From contig NZ_JOJP01000001.1 in the NCBI RefSeq assembly GCF_000710775.1, positions 2,662,001 to 2,705,545 of the forward strand: 43,545 bases of DNA, in the 5' to 3' direction. The notes beneath the pieces were generated by a model. That model did no database searches. It saw nothing but the letters and a program-made list of their open reading frames with translations, and had not been told where the DNA came from. The first letter of the stretch is position 1; every line of letters begins with the position of its first letter. The translations under genes were made by a program, and so were the position numbers. Origin of the DNA: Endozoicomonas elysicola (GTDB lineage: Bacteria; Pseudomonadota; Gammaproteobacteria; Pseudomonadales; Endozoicomonadaceae). Shown piece by piece: positions 7,759 to 16,637 of the stretch.

Positions 7759-10344
7759 TTAGGTGCTTTGCCTACGCCTTTGGCCCAGGAAAATAAACAG
7801 CAACAGGATGAATGCTGGAATCCAGGTCAATTGTTTTGGCAGGCGATCGGAAGGGACTTCAAGGCGTTGAATCTGCCAGTCGAAATCAATACCGACTTTC
7901 TGAGCCTCGCTGTTAAAGTCGACCATGTCAATGACCAGGTTATCACCATCAATCAGAACTTCCAGCCCCATATTGCGGAACCGCTCTTCGGCAGACGCTT
8001 TGTTGCCGGCAGGAAGAATAACCATCTGATTAACCTGCTTACCTTCCAGAGTTTCGCCTGCAACCCAAAGCCGTGCATTTGCCTGGTCAGGCAGTGCCTC
8101 AACCTGAGTGACGATACTATTACCGTCATAGGTTTCATAGGGAGGGTAAACCCTGTCCCACCAGAAGTCTGGTCTGAACAGCGTGAAGGCAATCAACAAC
8201 ATGCCCAGCGTTTCATACCAGCGGTTTTTCACCAGCCAGTGTCCCTGGGTCGCTGTGGCAAAGACCAGCATGGCGGCAATGGCACCAAAAACGACAATGA
8301 CCAGCTGAGGAATGCTATCGATACCAATCAGCAGTAGCTCTGTATTAAAGATAAACATAAACGGCAAAACAGCGGTTCGGATATCGTAAGTGAAGCCCTG
8401 AATACCGGTTTTGATAGGATCGGATTGTGCAATGGCTGCTGCTGCAAAGGCGGCAAGCCCAACTGGAGGCGTGTCGTCTGCAAGAATTCCAAAATAGAAA
8501 ACAAACAGATGAACGGCGATCAGTGGAACAATCAGCCCATGTTGTGCGCCCAGGGTGACGATCACCGGAGCCATCAATGTGGAGACCACGATATAGTTTG
8601 CCGTGGTTGGGAGGCCCATACCCAGCACAAGGCAGATAATTGCGGTAAAGAGCAGCATCAGAATAATACTGCCGGCTGAAATCCACTCAACAAACTCCGT
8701 CATGACCAGGCCAATACCGGTCAGGGTAACCGCACCGACGACGATACCCGCAGTTGCTGTGGCAACCCCGATACCAATCATATTGCGTGCACCAGTGGTC
8801 ATGCCATCAATCAGATCCAGAAAACCTTCCTTGAGGTGAGTGGTTGTCTGTTCTTTCCTGAAAATATCGATCAGTGTCTTATGGGTCAAGGTAATAAATA
8901 CCATAACCAATGTTGCCCAGAAGGCAGACAGTCCCGGAGAGTAGCGCTCAACGGTCAGGCACCAGAGCAGAACAACCAATGGCAGCAAATAATAAAGACC
9001 ACGCTTAATGGTTGGGCCGGGTACAGGGGTGGAGCGTATTTCATCTTCAATGTTGTTGATAAGGTCAGGCTGTCTGGCCGCCACTTTCAGTAGAATCAGG
9101 TAGCTGGCAAGCAGTGTCAGAGTGATTATCGAAAGCGCGTATTCACCCATATATTGTCGTGTCCAGCCAACGCCGTAATAAACGCCAGCGCCCAGCAGAC
9201 AGAGTCCGGCAAAGGAGCCGGTAAACGACATCAGGGCTTGTGTTCTGGTACGGGTAACGCTTCTCGGCAGTCCCTGCATTCCTGCTTTTAATGCTTCAAG
9301 GTGAACAATGTAAAACAGGGCGATATAGGAAATGGCAGCTGGTAAAAGGGCGTGACGAATAACGTCAATGTAGGAAATACCCACATACTCAACCATCAAA
9401 AAGGCTGCTGCTCCCATAATGGGTGGAGTGAGCTGTCCATTGGTTGAGGCGGCGACTTCAATAGCACCGGCTTTATGAGCAGGAAAACCAACCCGCTTCA
9501 TCAGGGGGATGGTGAATGTTCCGGTGGTAACAACGTTAGCAATGGAGGAGCCGGAAACGACACCACTAAGGCCTGATGATACCACCGCTGCTTTGGCTGG
9601 CCCACCTTTGAGGTGTCCTAACAGAGAGAACGCAACCTGAATAAAATAATTACCTGCTCCAGCCTTTTCCAGCAGTGAACCAAACAGTACGAAAAGGAAT
9701 ACGAAGCTGGTGGATACACCAAGAGCCACCCCAAAGACACCTTCTGTGGTAATCCAGAAGTGAGACAGTGCCTTATTCAAGCTTGCCCCTTTATGGGCAA
9801 TAACGTCCGGCATGTAGGGGCCGGCAAAGGCATAGGTGATAAAGACCGCGGCAACGATCATGAGTGGAGGCCCAAGCGCTCGACGGGTTGCTTCCAGCAG
9901 AAGCAGCATACCTGCACCTGCTGTGATCAAGTCCATGGTGACCGGGGCACCGGCACGAGTGGCCAGCTCCTGATGAAAAATATAGAGGTATGCGGCGCAG
10001 AAGCTGCCGGTTAGACCAAAGAGCCAGTCGGTAACGGGTACCTGGTTGGAAAACGATTTTTTTCTGGCGGGGAAAGCAATAAAGGCCAGAAAAATAGCAA
10101 ATGCAAGGTGTATAGCTCGAGCCTGACCATCGTTGAAAATGCCAAAATTGAAAATATAAGGCAGTGGTGAGGCATTCCAGAGCTGGAACAGCGACCAGCA
10201 CAGGGCTGTGCCCAATAATACCAGTCTGGATTTGCCTAAAGGCTGACGTCCACCTTGCTCGGATTGGTTTACCATTTGTTCAGCAGAGTTTGCAGAGTCT
10301 GCCGTTGAAGAATTGTTCAGCTTATCGCTGTTGACTGCTTCCAT
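7759..10344 (-). CDS. TRAP transporter fused permease (DctQM, TAXI type)
   Basis: An 861-residue polytopic inner-membrane protein matching the fused 4TM/12TM TRAP permease family. The N-terminal cytoplasmic segment is followed by the small-subunit (DctQ-like) helices, then the large DctM-like part. Typical features are GGPAKAAVVSSGLSGVVSGS, TTGTFTIPLMKRVGF, STNGQLTPPIMGAAAF and a second inverted half with GLGLPTTANY-like MGLPTTANYIV and DDTPPVGLA. The C-terminal region (WYETLGMLLIAF and beyond) resembles the DUF3394 extension of this family. These transporters use an ion gradient and an extracytoplasmic TAXI binding protein to import small organic anions such as carboxylates. The cognate binding protein is encoded just upstream (11596-10616), separated by 271 bp holding hairpins. 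Confidence 0.93.
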   Translation of the reverse strand: MEAVNSDKLNNSSTADSANSAEQMVNQSEQGGRQPLGKSRLVLLGTALCWSLFQLWNASPLPYIFNFGIFNDGQARAIHLAFAIFLAFIAFPARKKSFSNQVPVTDWLFGLTGSFCAAYLYIFHQELATRAGAPVTMDLITAGAGMLLLLEATRRALGPPLMIVAAVFITYAFAGPYMPDVIAHKGASLNKALSHFWITTEGVFGVALGVSTSFVFLFVLFGSLLEKAGAGNYFIQVAFSLLGHLKGGPAKAAVVSSGLSGVVSGSSIANVVTTGTFTIPLMKRVGFPAHKAGAIEVAASTNGQLTPPIMGAAAFLMVEYVGISYIDVIRHALLPAAISYIALFYIVHLEALKAGMQGLPRSVTRTRTQALMSFTGSFAGLCLLGAGVYYGVGWTRQYMGEYALSIITLTLLASYLILLKVAARQPDLINNIEDEIRSTPVPGPTIKRGLYYLLPLVVLLWCLTVERYSPGLSAFWATLVMVFITLTHKTLIDIFRKEQTTTHLKEGFLDLIDGMTTGARNMIGIGVATATAGIVVGAVTLTGIGLVMTEFVEWISAGSIILMLLFTAIICLVLGMGLPTTANYIVVSTLMAPVIVTLGAQHGLIVPLIAVHLFVFYFGILADDTPPVGLAAFAAAAIAQSDPIKTGIQGFTYDIRTAVLPFMFIFNTELLLIGIDSIPQLVIVVFGAIAAMLVFATATQGHWLVKNRWYETLGMLLIAFTLFRPDFWWDRVYPPYETYDGNSIVTQVEALPDQANARLWVAGETLEGKQVNQMVILPAGNKASAEERFRNMGLEVLIDGDNLVIDMVDFNSEAQKVGIDFDWQIQRLEVPSDRLPKQLTWIPAFILLLFIFLGQRRRQST

Positions 10345-10523
10345 AATGTACCTGTTGTCATTGAAGTTATGCGTTATTCCTTTGGAAACGATGCATCCTT
10401 CATCAATTGGCTTATGGCCATTTAATCAATGGGGGAAGTGGAGTATTTGAAGCTTGTGAGGTAATAAAGACGACAGTGCTTCCCCGTTCAGCCCTGTGAT
10501 CCATCATTGGATAGGGCTGTAGA

Positions 10524-10564
10524 TTTCGTCGTTCAGCGTTCAGGCAGCACTCTAAACGACGAAA
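10524..10564. repeat. Inverted repeat in the TRAP intergenic region
   Basis: TTTCGTCGTT (10524-10533) is perfectly repeated in inverted form as AACGACGAAA (10555-10564), with a 21-nt loop. It sits downstream of the TAXI gene and upstream of the permease gene on the minus strand. It may be an RNA processing or stability structure. Confidence 0.6.
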
Positions 10565-10565
10565 A

Positions 10566-10598
10566 AGCGTTCGAGAGAAGGTGTTGTTACACCTTCTC
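10566..10598 (-). terminator. Candidate terminator/attenuator after the TAXI gene
   Basis: A perfect 10-bp stem with a 4-nt loop: GAGAAGGTGT (10575-10584) and ACACCTTCTC (10589-10598). Read on the minus strand, the hairpin is followed after about 9 nt by a run of five T. It lies 17 bp past the TAXI stop. It could lower read-through into the permease gene, so that more binding protein than permease is made. Confidence 0.6.
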
Positions 10599-10615
10599 AA
10601 GAGAGGTGTTGCAAT

Positions 10616-11596
10616 TTAGAGCAGGCCAGCTTCTTTGTAGTAACGCTTGGCGCCTTCATGAAGTGGGATGCTGAGGCCGTCAGAAACCATCTCTTCTTTT
10701 TTGAGAGTACCAAATGCCTGGTGTAGCTTTTTGAAGGTAGAGAGGTCTTCAAATACTGCCTTGGTGACCTGGTAAACGGCTTCTTCACTGGCTTCAGTAG
10801 AGCTTACGAACGTTGCTGCTACACCGAAGGTCTGGACATCCTGATCGTTACCTTTATACATGCCGGCCGGGATGGTGGCTGTGCGATAGTAGGGGTTGTC
10901 CTTGATCAGCTTGTCGACTTTATCTCCGGCAACGGTCACCAGAACAGTATCACAGGAAGTGGTCGCTTCTTTGAAGGAGCCGGAAGGGTGTCCAACGGTA
11001 TAAACAAAGGCATCAATCTTGTTATCACAGAGTGCTTTGGCATGCTCAGCCGCTTTCAGTTCGGAAACCAGGGAAAAAGAGTCATGGTTCCAGCCATACA
11101 CTTTCATCAGCTGTTCCATTGTGCCTCGCTGACCAGAGCCAGGATTACCAATGTTGACACGCTTGCCTTTCAGGTCTTCAAAGCGTGTGACACCGGAATC
11201 CTTTCTGGCGAGGATGGTGAACGCTTCTGGATGAACAGAGAAAATGGCCCGAAGATCCTTGTTGGCGCCTTGCTTTTCAAACGCGCTGGTGCCGCGATAA
11301 GCGTGGAATTGCCAGTCGGACTGGACAATACCCATATCCAGCTCGCCAGCACGGATGGTGTTAAGGTTATAAATTGAGCCCCCGGTACTTTCTACGGAGC
11401 AGCGAATGCCATGCTCTTTACGCCCTTTGTTGACCAGACGGCAGATAGCACCACCGGTAGGGTAATAGACGCCAGTGACACCACCGGTGCCGATGGTGAC
11501 AAATTGTTGATTTGTGGTGGCTGCGCCAGCCGTAGAGGTCATGGCTGCGAAACCGGCCCCTAGAATGGCAAGTCCCAGTTTTTTAAAAATGGTCAT
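10616..11596 (-). CDS. TAXI-family TRAP solute-binding protein
   Basis: A 326-residue periplasmic protein. The signal peptide spans about residues 1-25 (LGLAILGAGFAAMTSTAGAA). The mature part starts with the family signature FVTIGTGGVTGVYYPTGGAI and has the usual later blocks: STGGSIYNLNTIRAGELDMG, VNIGNPGSGQRGTMEQLM and DAFVYTVGHPSGS. TAXI proteins capture the solute and deliver it to the fused TRAP permease encoded next. The ligand is not predictable here; known members bind glutamate or other small carboxylates. The ATG is supported by AGAGG about 7 nt upstream on the minus strand. It is the first gene of the transport operon. Confidence 0.93.
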   Translation of the reverse strand: MTIFKKLGLAILGAGFAAMTSTAGAATTNQQFVTIGTGGVTGVYYPTGGAICRLVNKGRKEHGIRCSVESTGGSIYNLNTIRAGELDMGIVQSDWQFHAYRGTSAFEKQGANKDLRAIFSVHPEAFTILARKDSGVTRFEDLKGKRVNIGNPGSGQRGTMEQLMKVYGWNHDSFSLVSELKAAEHAKALCDNKIDAFVYTVGHPSGSFKEATTSCDTVLVTVAGDKVDKLIKDNPYYRTATIPAGMYKGNDQDVQTFGVAATFVSSTEASEEAVYQVTKAVFEDLSTFKKLHQAFGTLKKEEMVSDGLSIPLHEGAKRYYKEAGLL

Positions 11597-11912
11597 TGTC
11601 AGTCCTCTTGATTTGAGCTTTTTGTACCATGGAAATACGCAGCGGGTTACACCAGCTATGGGTGCGCCAGTAAACCGTACTGTTTGTTCATGGCTGTTAT
11701 GTTCAGTCCGGACACTTCTTCCGAGTTATCCGTTCCCCTGACTGATTCTGATCGTCTGATCATTGAAGAAAAGACGTAGGGTTTGCCTGTCAGACTACAA
11801 CGGTTGTCTGTAGTAATCTGCTTAAGGTGGGCGATAGTACCACGTATGAGGGTTGTTTTCTTTGATTTTTGTCTATTGATTATCGGTAACTACCTATGAT
11901 ATTGCGAGTTTT
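11597..11912. other. Intergenic region upstream of the TAXI gene
   Basis: About 316 bp between the start of the TAXI gene (minus) and the end of ychJ (minus). It should contain the transporter promoter. I see no convincing gene, RNA or perfect palindrome. Confidence 0.5.
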
Positions 11913-12410
11913 TCATCCGTTAGTCTGGTTGCAGCACTTTTTATATTTTCTACCGCTACCACATGGGCAAGGATCGTTTCTGCCGACTGCATCCGTTTTG
12001 GTGTGTGATATTCCGGGGTATATAAAGTACCAGCGATCTTCTATTTTCATAAAAGAAGAGCGTTCATGGTGAACTTTTTCAGGGCTGGATAGAGACTCTT
12101 TAAACCAGGCTTTAAACTCAACGATACCTACCGGGTCTGATGCTTCACCAGATTCTTTATCAACCACTTCCAGTTTTTGCCACAGTGTATGAGCAGATTG
12201 CTCATACAGTTTTTGTTGTTTGACTGCACTCTGTTGTGCGGGATGGGTTGTGGTAATCAGATATTTAAAATTCTGCAGCGTATAAGCTGTGTATCTGGAA
12301 CGCATTAATGCCTCTGCAGTTGGGGCCAGTGTGCCATTCATCAATGGCTGACAACACGCCGAGAATGGTTTTGCGGAGCCACAAGGGCAGTTCGATGTTT
12401 CAGCTTGCAT
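11913..12410 (-). CDS. ychJ: YchJ-family SEC-C motif protein
   Basis: A 165-residue protein with two zinc-binding SEC-C-like motifs that bracket an NTF2-like core. The N-terminal one is [13 protein letters not shown] (residues 8-20) and the C-terminal one is [15 protein letters not shown] (about 147-161). This arrangement and length match the YchJ/UPF0225 family, whose function is unknown. The core contains the typical [22 protein letters not shown] block. The ATG at 12410 sets the start immediately before the first SEC-C motif. It is divergent from the unknown gene at 12614, with an FNR-type box between them. Confidence 0.9.
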   Translation of the reverse strand: MQAETSNCPCGSAKPFSACCQPLMNGTLAPTAEALMRSRYTAYTLQNFKYLITTTHPAQQSAVKQQKLYEQSAHTLWQKLEVVDKESGEASDPVGIVEFKAWFKESLSSPEKVHHERSSFMKIEDRWYFIYPGISHTKTDAVGRNDPCPCGSGRKYKKCCNQTNG

Positions 12411-12515
12411 GTTGGATACTCAAAACGCCGTTTTACAGAGGGTAAAATGATTTTTTAAAATAGAGCTCCGATTCTAACCTAATGCCCCAAGGGCTATAAA
12501 AATAATTTCTATTTC

Positions 12516-12529
12516 TTGATCTGTATCAA
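12516..12529. promoter_or_regulatory. Perfect FNR/Anr-type box
   Basis: The sequence TTGATCTGTATCAA matches the FNR consensus TTGAT-N4-ATCAA at every fixed position. It lies in the 203-bp divergent region between ychJ (minus) and the unknown gene at 12614 (plus). Its centre is about 91 bp upstream of the 12614 ATG and 112 bp from the ychJ ATG. Placement at -41.5 would put a start site near 12564 for the plus-strand gene. Binding by an oxygen-sensing FNR/Anr homologue is inferred. Confidence 0.6.
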
Positions 12530-12613
12530 TTTACCAGTAGTGAAAATGTATTTACTCTCGCTACGTAAATGTACCTACTCATAAAATAGTCAATGGATGT
12601 CAGTTAGAAATTA

Positions 12614-13273
12614 ATGGAAATCAGCGCGGATGAAATTGATGACTTGCTGTATTGGACCCTTCAGCAGAGCTGGCCAGTAGAGCAGCATCTTGTAGCCTTT
12701 GCCTCACAGCAAATTGGTTTTGTTAATGATGAAGGAAACTGTGGTGTACGCTATCCAGGTTCCGACATCTGCCCAGGATTATTACCAGGACAGGTCGCTG
12801 TTCATCATTGGCATCAGGGTGAGTTTCTTGCAGTGAGTGAAGTTGCTTATCTAAATGTCATGACACAATTTCTAATAGACCGTGGTGAGATTGCCTTGGC
12901 CAATTCGCTGCCAGCTCCTGAGTCTCGTCGCCGTGAATGCCTGTTACTGGATCTGTCTGGAGCTTCCACTGTTTCCATGTTGGTCTCCTGCCTGAAAAAA
13001 CAATTGGGCATACTGTCTTCCGGAACAAGTGTGACGGCAATCAATCAGGCAATGATGGATGATCGCCTCTCCAATATGCCTAAATACTTGATGATAGAGG
13101 GGCTTGGTTTTATTGAAGGTTTTCTGCCTGCAACCTGCAGAGAGCTAATGGATATCTTTTCCTGCTATCAGGATACTTTTCCTGATCGGACTTTGACGCT
13201 TCGGGTCGGTAGTCCTTCTGGTGAAGGACAGGGGCTTGTGGAGCTCCAGTGGGACAGCTTTGTTAACGGCTAG
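12614..13273 (+). CDS. Protein of unknown function
   Basis: A 219-residue soluble protein that I do not recognise. There is no signal peptide or membrane segment. Visible features are an acidic N-terminus (MEISADEIDDLLYW), a His/Trp cluster VAVHHWHQGEF near residues 63-73, and a middle part of predicted alpha/beta character (LLLDLSGASTVSMLVSCLKKQLG). The start is an ATG without a strong ribosome binding site. A perfect FNR-type box lies about 90 bp upstream, which hints at oxygen control. The stop TAG (13271-13273) is the first part of an 18-bp perfect inverted repeat. The next gene, dinG, is on the same strand 156 bp downstream. Confidence 0.7.
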   Translation: MEISADEIDDLLYWTLQQSWPVEQHLVAFASQQIGFVNDEGNCGVRYPGSDICPGLLPGQVAVHHWHQGEFLAVSEVAYLNVMTQFLIDRGEIALANSLPAPESRRRECLLLDLSGASTVSMLVSCLKKQLGILSSGTSVTAINQAMMDDRLSNMPKYLMIEGLGFIEGFLPATCRELMDIFSCYQDTFPDRTLTLRVGSPSGEGQGLVELQWDSFVNG

Positions 13274-13324
13274 GAGCCTGTCGGACTTTTTTCGCTATGG
13301 TCGGTTAAGTCCGACAGGCTCCTA
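13271..13324. repeat. 18-bp perfect inverted repeat (hairpin)
   Basis: TAGGAGCCTGTCGGACTT (13271-13288) is perfectly inverted at 13307-13324, with an 18-nt loop. The stop codon of the preceding gene is part of the left arm. A run of six T (13287-13292) covers the end of the arm and the loop rather than following the stem, so this is not a standard terminator. It may be a REP-type element used as a transcript end. Confidence 0.8.
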
Positions 13325-13429
13325 GTGGCATCTACCGCTGTGAAGCCTGACCAATTTCGATACAATCCAATCATAACGTCTAATTTTGAGTTACTGATGA
13401 TACCGTAACTCCCAGGAGCGATTGGCATT

Positions 13430-15613
13430 GTGCTTGATGAACCCCAGAAAAGAGCCATCCAGAAAGCGTACTCAGCTTTTCTGGAGAGTAAGAAGCTAAA
13501 GGCCCGGCCGGGGCAGAAGCAGATGATTGCCGAAATTGCCCGGGCACTTGGTGATATCAGAACCGACAGTGAGGGGCGCAGAATTTCAGACCCTTCGGTG
13601 ACCGTTATCGAGGCAGGTACGGGCACCGGTAAAACGGTCGGCTATGTCCTGCCTTCGGTGGTGATGGCCCAGGCTGCGAAAAAACGCCTGGTGATTGCCA
13701 CTGCCACCGTGACACTCCAGGAGCAGGTCATCAATAAAGACCTGCCGGATATTATTCTGAAAACCGGATTAAAGTTTTCTTATACACTGGCAAAAGGGCG
13801 TGGGCGGTACGCTTGCCTCAGTAAGCTGGATCGACTGCTGCAGGAAGAGGAAGCGACGGCTTCTCTGATGGATATGTTTGCCTACGACGGCTTTACTCTG
13901 GAAAACGATCAATCCTCCCTGGCGCTTTACCAGAGTATGTTGGAAGCCTTTGCTGCTTCCAAATGGGAAGGGGACAGGGACAGTTGGCCTGACGCCCTGG
14001 AGGATCAACAGTGGCGCACCATTACTACTGATCATGCCCAGTGCAGCGGACGTCGCTGCGGCTATTTTCGACAGTGTCCATTCTATAAGGCGCGCGGTGA
14101 TCTCGAGCACGCCGATGTTGTGGTGGCGAACCACGACCTCGTCCTGGCGGACCTTGCCCTGGGCGGTGGTGCCATTCTTCCTGAACCCAAAGATGCTATC
14201 TATGTTTTTGATGAAGGCCACCATTTACCAGACAAAGCTATTGACCACTTTACCTGCCAGTCTCGGGTCAAGGGAACGGCCAGCTGGCTCGAGAAAGCAG
14301 GACGTCATCTTCAGAAAGTGCTGACTCAGCAGGCATTGCCCGGTGAGCTGGGAGAACTACTGGAGCGAATTCAGCCAGAGTTTGATGCCCTGGTTAATGC
14401 CCTTGGCCATACCCGTGAGATGTTGCACAGTATCGCTCAGTTTGAGCCAAAGACTCATTTCACCCCTCAGGGTGAAAGTCAGGTGGCTTTTTACCGTTTC
14501 CCGGAAGGGGTTGTGCCTGAGCCGCTGCGTCAGCAGGCTGAACGATTAAAGGCAGGGTTTAGTAAATGCAGTGGGCTACTGGAAAAAGTGGCAAAAACGC
14601 TCGACGATGCAATGGATGGGGATGTTCCTGGCATTGATCGCTGGCAGGCTGAGCAGCTGTACCCTGAAATTGGTGGTATGCAGTCCCGTATGGAAAGCCA
14701 TTTTCAGCTCTGGCTAACCTATACCATGAAAGATCCGGAAGGGGAGCCTCCCTGTGCCCGCTGGGTGAAATGGAGTGAAGGTTCTTTTGGTGAAGAACTG
14801 GAAGTGTTCAGCAGCCCGATTATGTCATCCATGCCACTCTGGCAGACGCTCTGGAATCCAGCCCATGCCACCATTGTTACTTCGGCGACGTTGGCGGCGT
14901 TGGGCAGTTTTGGCCGTTTCCGAATGCGTTCCGGAGTTCCTGCGGAGTCCCGTTGTATCGTGGTACCGAGCCCTTTTCTGCATAATGAGGCGGCTTCTCT
15001 GGTGATTCCTGCCATGGCATCAGACCCTCGAAATGCAGAAGAACATACCGGAGAGATCATTGAACTTCTGCCTGATTTGCTCTCGGGAGATGAGCGTCCA
15101 AAAGGGATGCTGGTGCTGTTTTCTTCCCGTCGGCAGATGAAGGATGTGCATTTTGGCCTGGGGAAGGAGTGGCAGGAAAAAATACTGCTGCAAGACGATT
15201 ACTCTCGACAGGAATTACTGAAAAAGCATCGTCAGCAGATTGATGATGGCAACGTGAGTATTCTGTTTGGTCTGGCCAGTCTTGCGGAAGGGATTGATTT
15301 ACCAGGGCACTATTGTGAACACGTGATTATCGCCAAGATTCCTTTTGCTGTACCGGATGATCCGGTGGAAGCGGCTCTGTCTGAGTGGCTGGAAGCTCAG
15401 GGCCGTAATCCGTTTATGGAAATAACCGTACCGGATGCTGCTATTCGTTTGATACAGGCAAGTGGTCGTTTGTTGCGAACAGAACAGGATCGTGGACGAA
15501 TCACCATTATGGATCGACGTCTGGTAACCGCTCGCTATGGGCAGATGATTATGAACTCGCTACCGCCCTTTAATCGGATTGTTGAGCCGGCTTCGGCAGT
15601 GATGGTGCGATAG
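13430..15613 (+). CDS. dinG: ATP-dependent DNA helicase DinG
   Basis: A 727-residue superfamily 2 (XPD-like) 5'-3' helicase, close to the usual DinG length. Walker A is GTGTGKT at about residues 63-69. Iron-sulfur cluster cysteines are seen as one Cys near residue 127 (YACLSKLD) and the group CSGRRCGYFRQC near 205-216. The DEAH box appears as FDEGHHL (about 260-266). C-terminal motifs include LVLFSSRRQMKDVHF, FGLASLAEGIDLPG and QASGRLLRTEQDRGRI (motif VI). DinG removes R-loops and D-loops at stalled forks. The start is GTG at 13430, with AGGAG 11 nt upstream. I saw no LexA box in the upstream region. Confidence 0.95.
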   Translation: MLDEPQKRAIQKAYSAFLESKKLKARPGQKQMIAEIARALGDIRTDSEGRRISDPSVTVIEAGTGTGKTVGYVLPSVVMAQAAKKRLVIATATVTLQEQVINKDLPDIILKTGLKFSYTLAKGRGRYACLSKLDRLLQEEEATASLMDMFAYDGFTLENDQSSLALYQSMLEAFAASKWEGDRDSWPDALEDQQWRTITTDHAQCSGRRCGYFRQCPFYKARGDLEHADVVVANHDLVLADLALGGGAILPEPKDAIYVFDEGHHLPDKAIDHFTCQSRVKGTASWLEKAGRHLQKVLTQQALPGELGELLERIQPEFDALVNALGHTREMLHSIAQFEPKTHFTPQGESQVAFYRFPEGVVPEPLRQQAERLKAGFSKCSGLLEKVAKTLDDAMDGDVPGIDRWQAEQLYPEIGGMQSRMESHFQLWLTYTMKDPEGEPPCARWVKWSEGSFGEELEVFSSPIMSSMPLWQTLWNPAHATIVTSATLAALGSFGRFRMRSGVPAESRCIVVPSPFLHNEAASLVIPAMASDPRNAEEHTGEIIELLPDLLSGDERPKGMLVLFSSRRQMKDVHFGLGKEWQEKILLQDDYSRQELLKKHRQQIDDGNVSILFGLASLAEGIDLPGHYCEHVIIAKIPFAVPDDPVEAALSEWLEAQGRNPFMEITVPDAAIRLIQASGRLLRTEQDRGRITIMDRRLVTARYGQMIMNSLPPFNRIVEPASAVMVR

Positions 15614-15637
15614 AGCCCAAAAAAGAGGTAAGAATCA

Positions 15638-16099
15638 ATGGCTGTCATCAATTCCTCATTTGATCAGTTGGATGTCCATACGCTCTATCAGCTACTTAAG
15701 CTACGAGTGGATGTCTTTGTTGTTGAACAGACATGTCCTTACCCTGAATTGGATGATAAAGATACTTTACCGTCTACTAGACACCTCTATTTGAAAGAGC
15801 AGGGTAAGGTGTTGGCTTATGCCCGCTGCCTGGCTCCTGGTATCTCTTTTGAACAGGGCTCCGCGATTGGTCGTGTCGTTGTAAATCCTGACAGCCGGGG
15901 GCAGGGATATGTCAAGGTGATTATGGCGGAGGCAATCAAGACCTGCCAGCAACACTGGATAGATAAACCGGTATTGGTGTCGGCGCAATCATATCTGGTG
16001 GGCTTTTATCAGAGTCTGGGTTTTGTGGTATTGGGAGAGTCTTATGATGAGGATGGTATTCCCCATCAGGATATGATTTTACAATCAGCCTGTTTATAG
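15638..16099 (+). CDS. elaA: GNAT acetyltransferase, ElaA family
   Basis: A 153-residue GNAT protein. The N-terminal pattern LYQLLKLRVDVFVVEQTCPYPELDDKD is the hallmark of ElaA, and the acetyl-CoA binding segment reads IGRVVVNPDSRGQGYVKVIM (about residues 75-94), with the Q/RxxG turn as RGQGY. The C-terminal strand SLGFVVLGESYDEDGIPHQDM is also typical. The acceptor substrate of ElaA proteins is not established. The ATG at 15638 has an AGAGGT ribosome binding site 9 nt upstream. It lies 24 bp after dinG and may be cotranscribed with it. Confidence 0.92.
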   Translation: MAVINSSFDQLDVHTLYQLLKLRVDVFVVEQTCPYPELDDKDTLPSTRHLYLKEQGKVLAYARCLAPGISFEQGSAIGRVVVNPDSRGQGYVKVIMAEAIKTCQQHWIDKPVLVSAQSYLVGFYQSLGFVVLGESYDEDGIPHQDMILQSACL

Positions 16100-16247
16100 A
16101 AATGACCGGAGCATTTGCCCTTTGTGCAATTCAGCTTTTTTGAAGTTGTCGTAGGGTATGTATATTCAAGTTATTCCTGCAGAGTTCTCTCTTCACCGGC
16201 TATAATGGTCTGGCATTACTTGACGTCAAAAACAGAGGAGTTTTGAC

Positions 16248-16637
16248 ATGAAGTTATGCCAAACGTTAGGTATGTGCGCTGTCACCATAGGTTTGTCGTC
16301 TTTTTCCGTGGCATTTGAGAATGCTAATTGCGGCAGCGCTGATGACTGGCCTTCTCATCACTTATGCTGTTCTCAACCCGGAGCTTCTGAAAACTCTATC
16401 TGGGCTGCCGCGCCTGGCAGTGGCTGGCACTGTACCTATCAGCAGCGCTCGAATTGTGGTGCAAGTACTCACCTCTGGGATAACGACGGTAAGTATGTGA
16501 CCAGTGATACCATGTATACTTATTGTTGGGCTAGAGGGCAGTCCTATCCCGTATTTGATGGAAAGCCTGTTCCCCCCCCTGAAAAACTGGATGACGAGAC
16601 TGGCCATGCAACTCGTCTTATAGAGGTTCAAGGCTAA
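16248..16637 (+). CDS. Small secreted cysteine-rich protein
   Basis: A 129-residue protein of unknown function. It has an N-terminal signal peptide (KLCQTLGMCAVTIGLSSFS, cleavage near VAF|EN). The mature part has six cysteines (NC, LCC, HC, NC, YC contexts) and many aromatic residues, compatible with three disulfides. The pattern WHCTYQQRSNCGASTHLWDN suggests a compact extracellular fold. The last 30 residues are polar and Pro-rich. Start ATG at 16248 with GAGG upstream (about 10 nt). It opens a stretch of unusual exported proteins (16248-21154). Confidence 0.75.
   Translation: MKLCQTLGMCAVTIGLSSFSVAFENANCGSADDWPSHHLCCSQPGASENSIWAAAPGSGWHCTYQQRSNCGASTHLWDNDGKYVTSDTMYTYCWARGQSYPVFDGKPVPPPEKLDDETGHATRLIEVQG

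Noticed and set aside
13325-13430. LexA (SOS) box upstream of dinG
   Set aside because: I looked for CTGT-N8-ACAG and found no match in this stretch.
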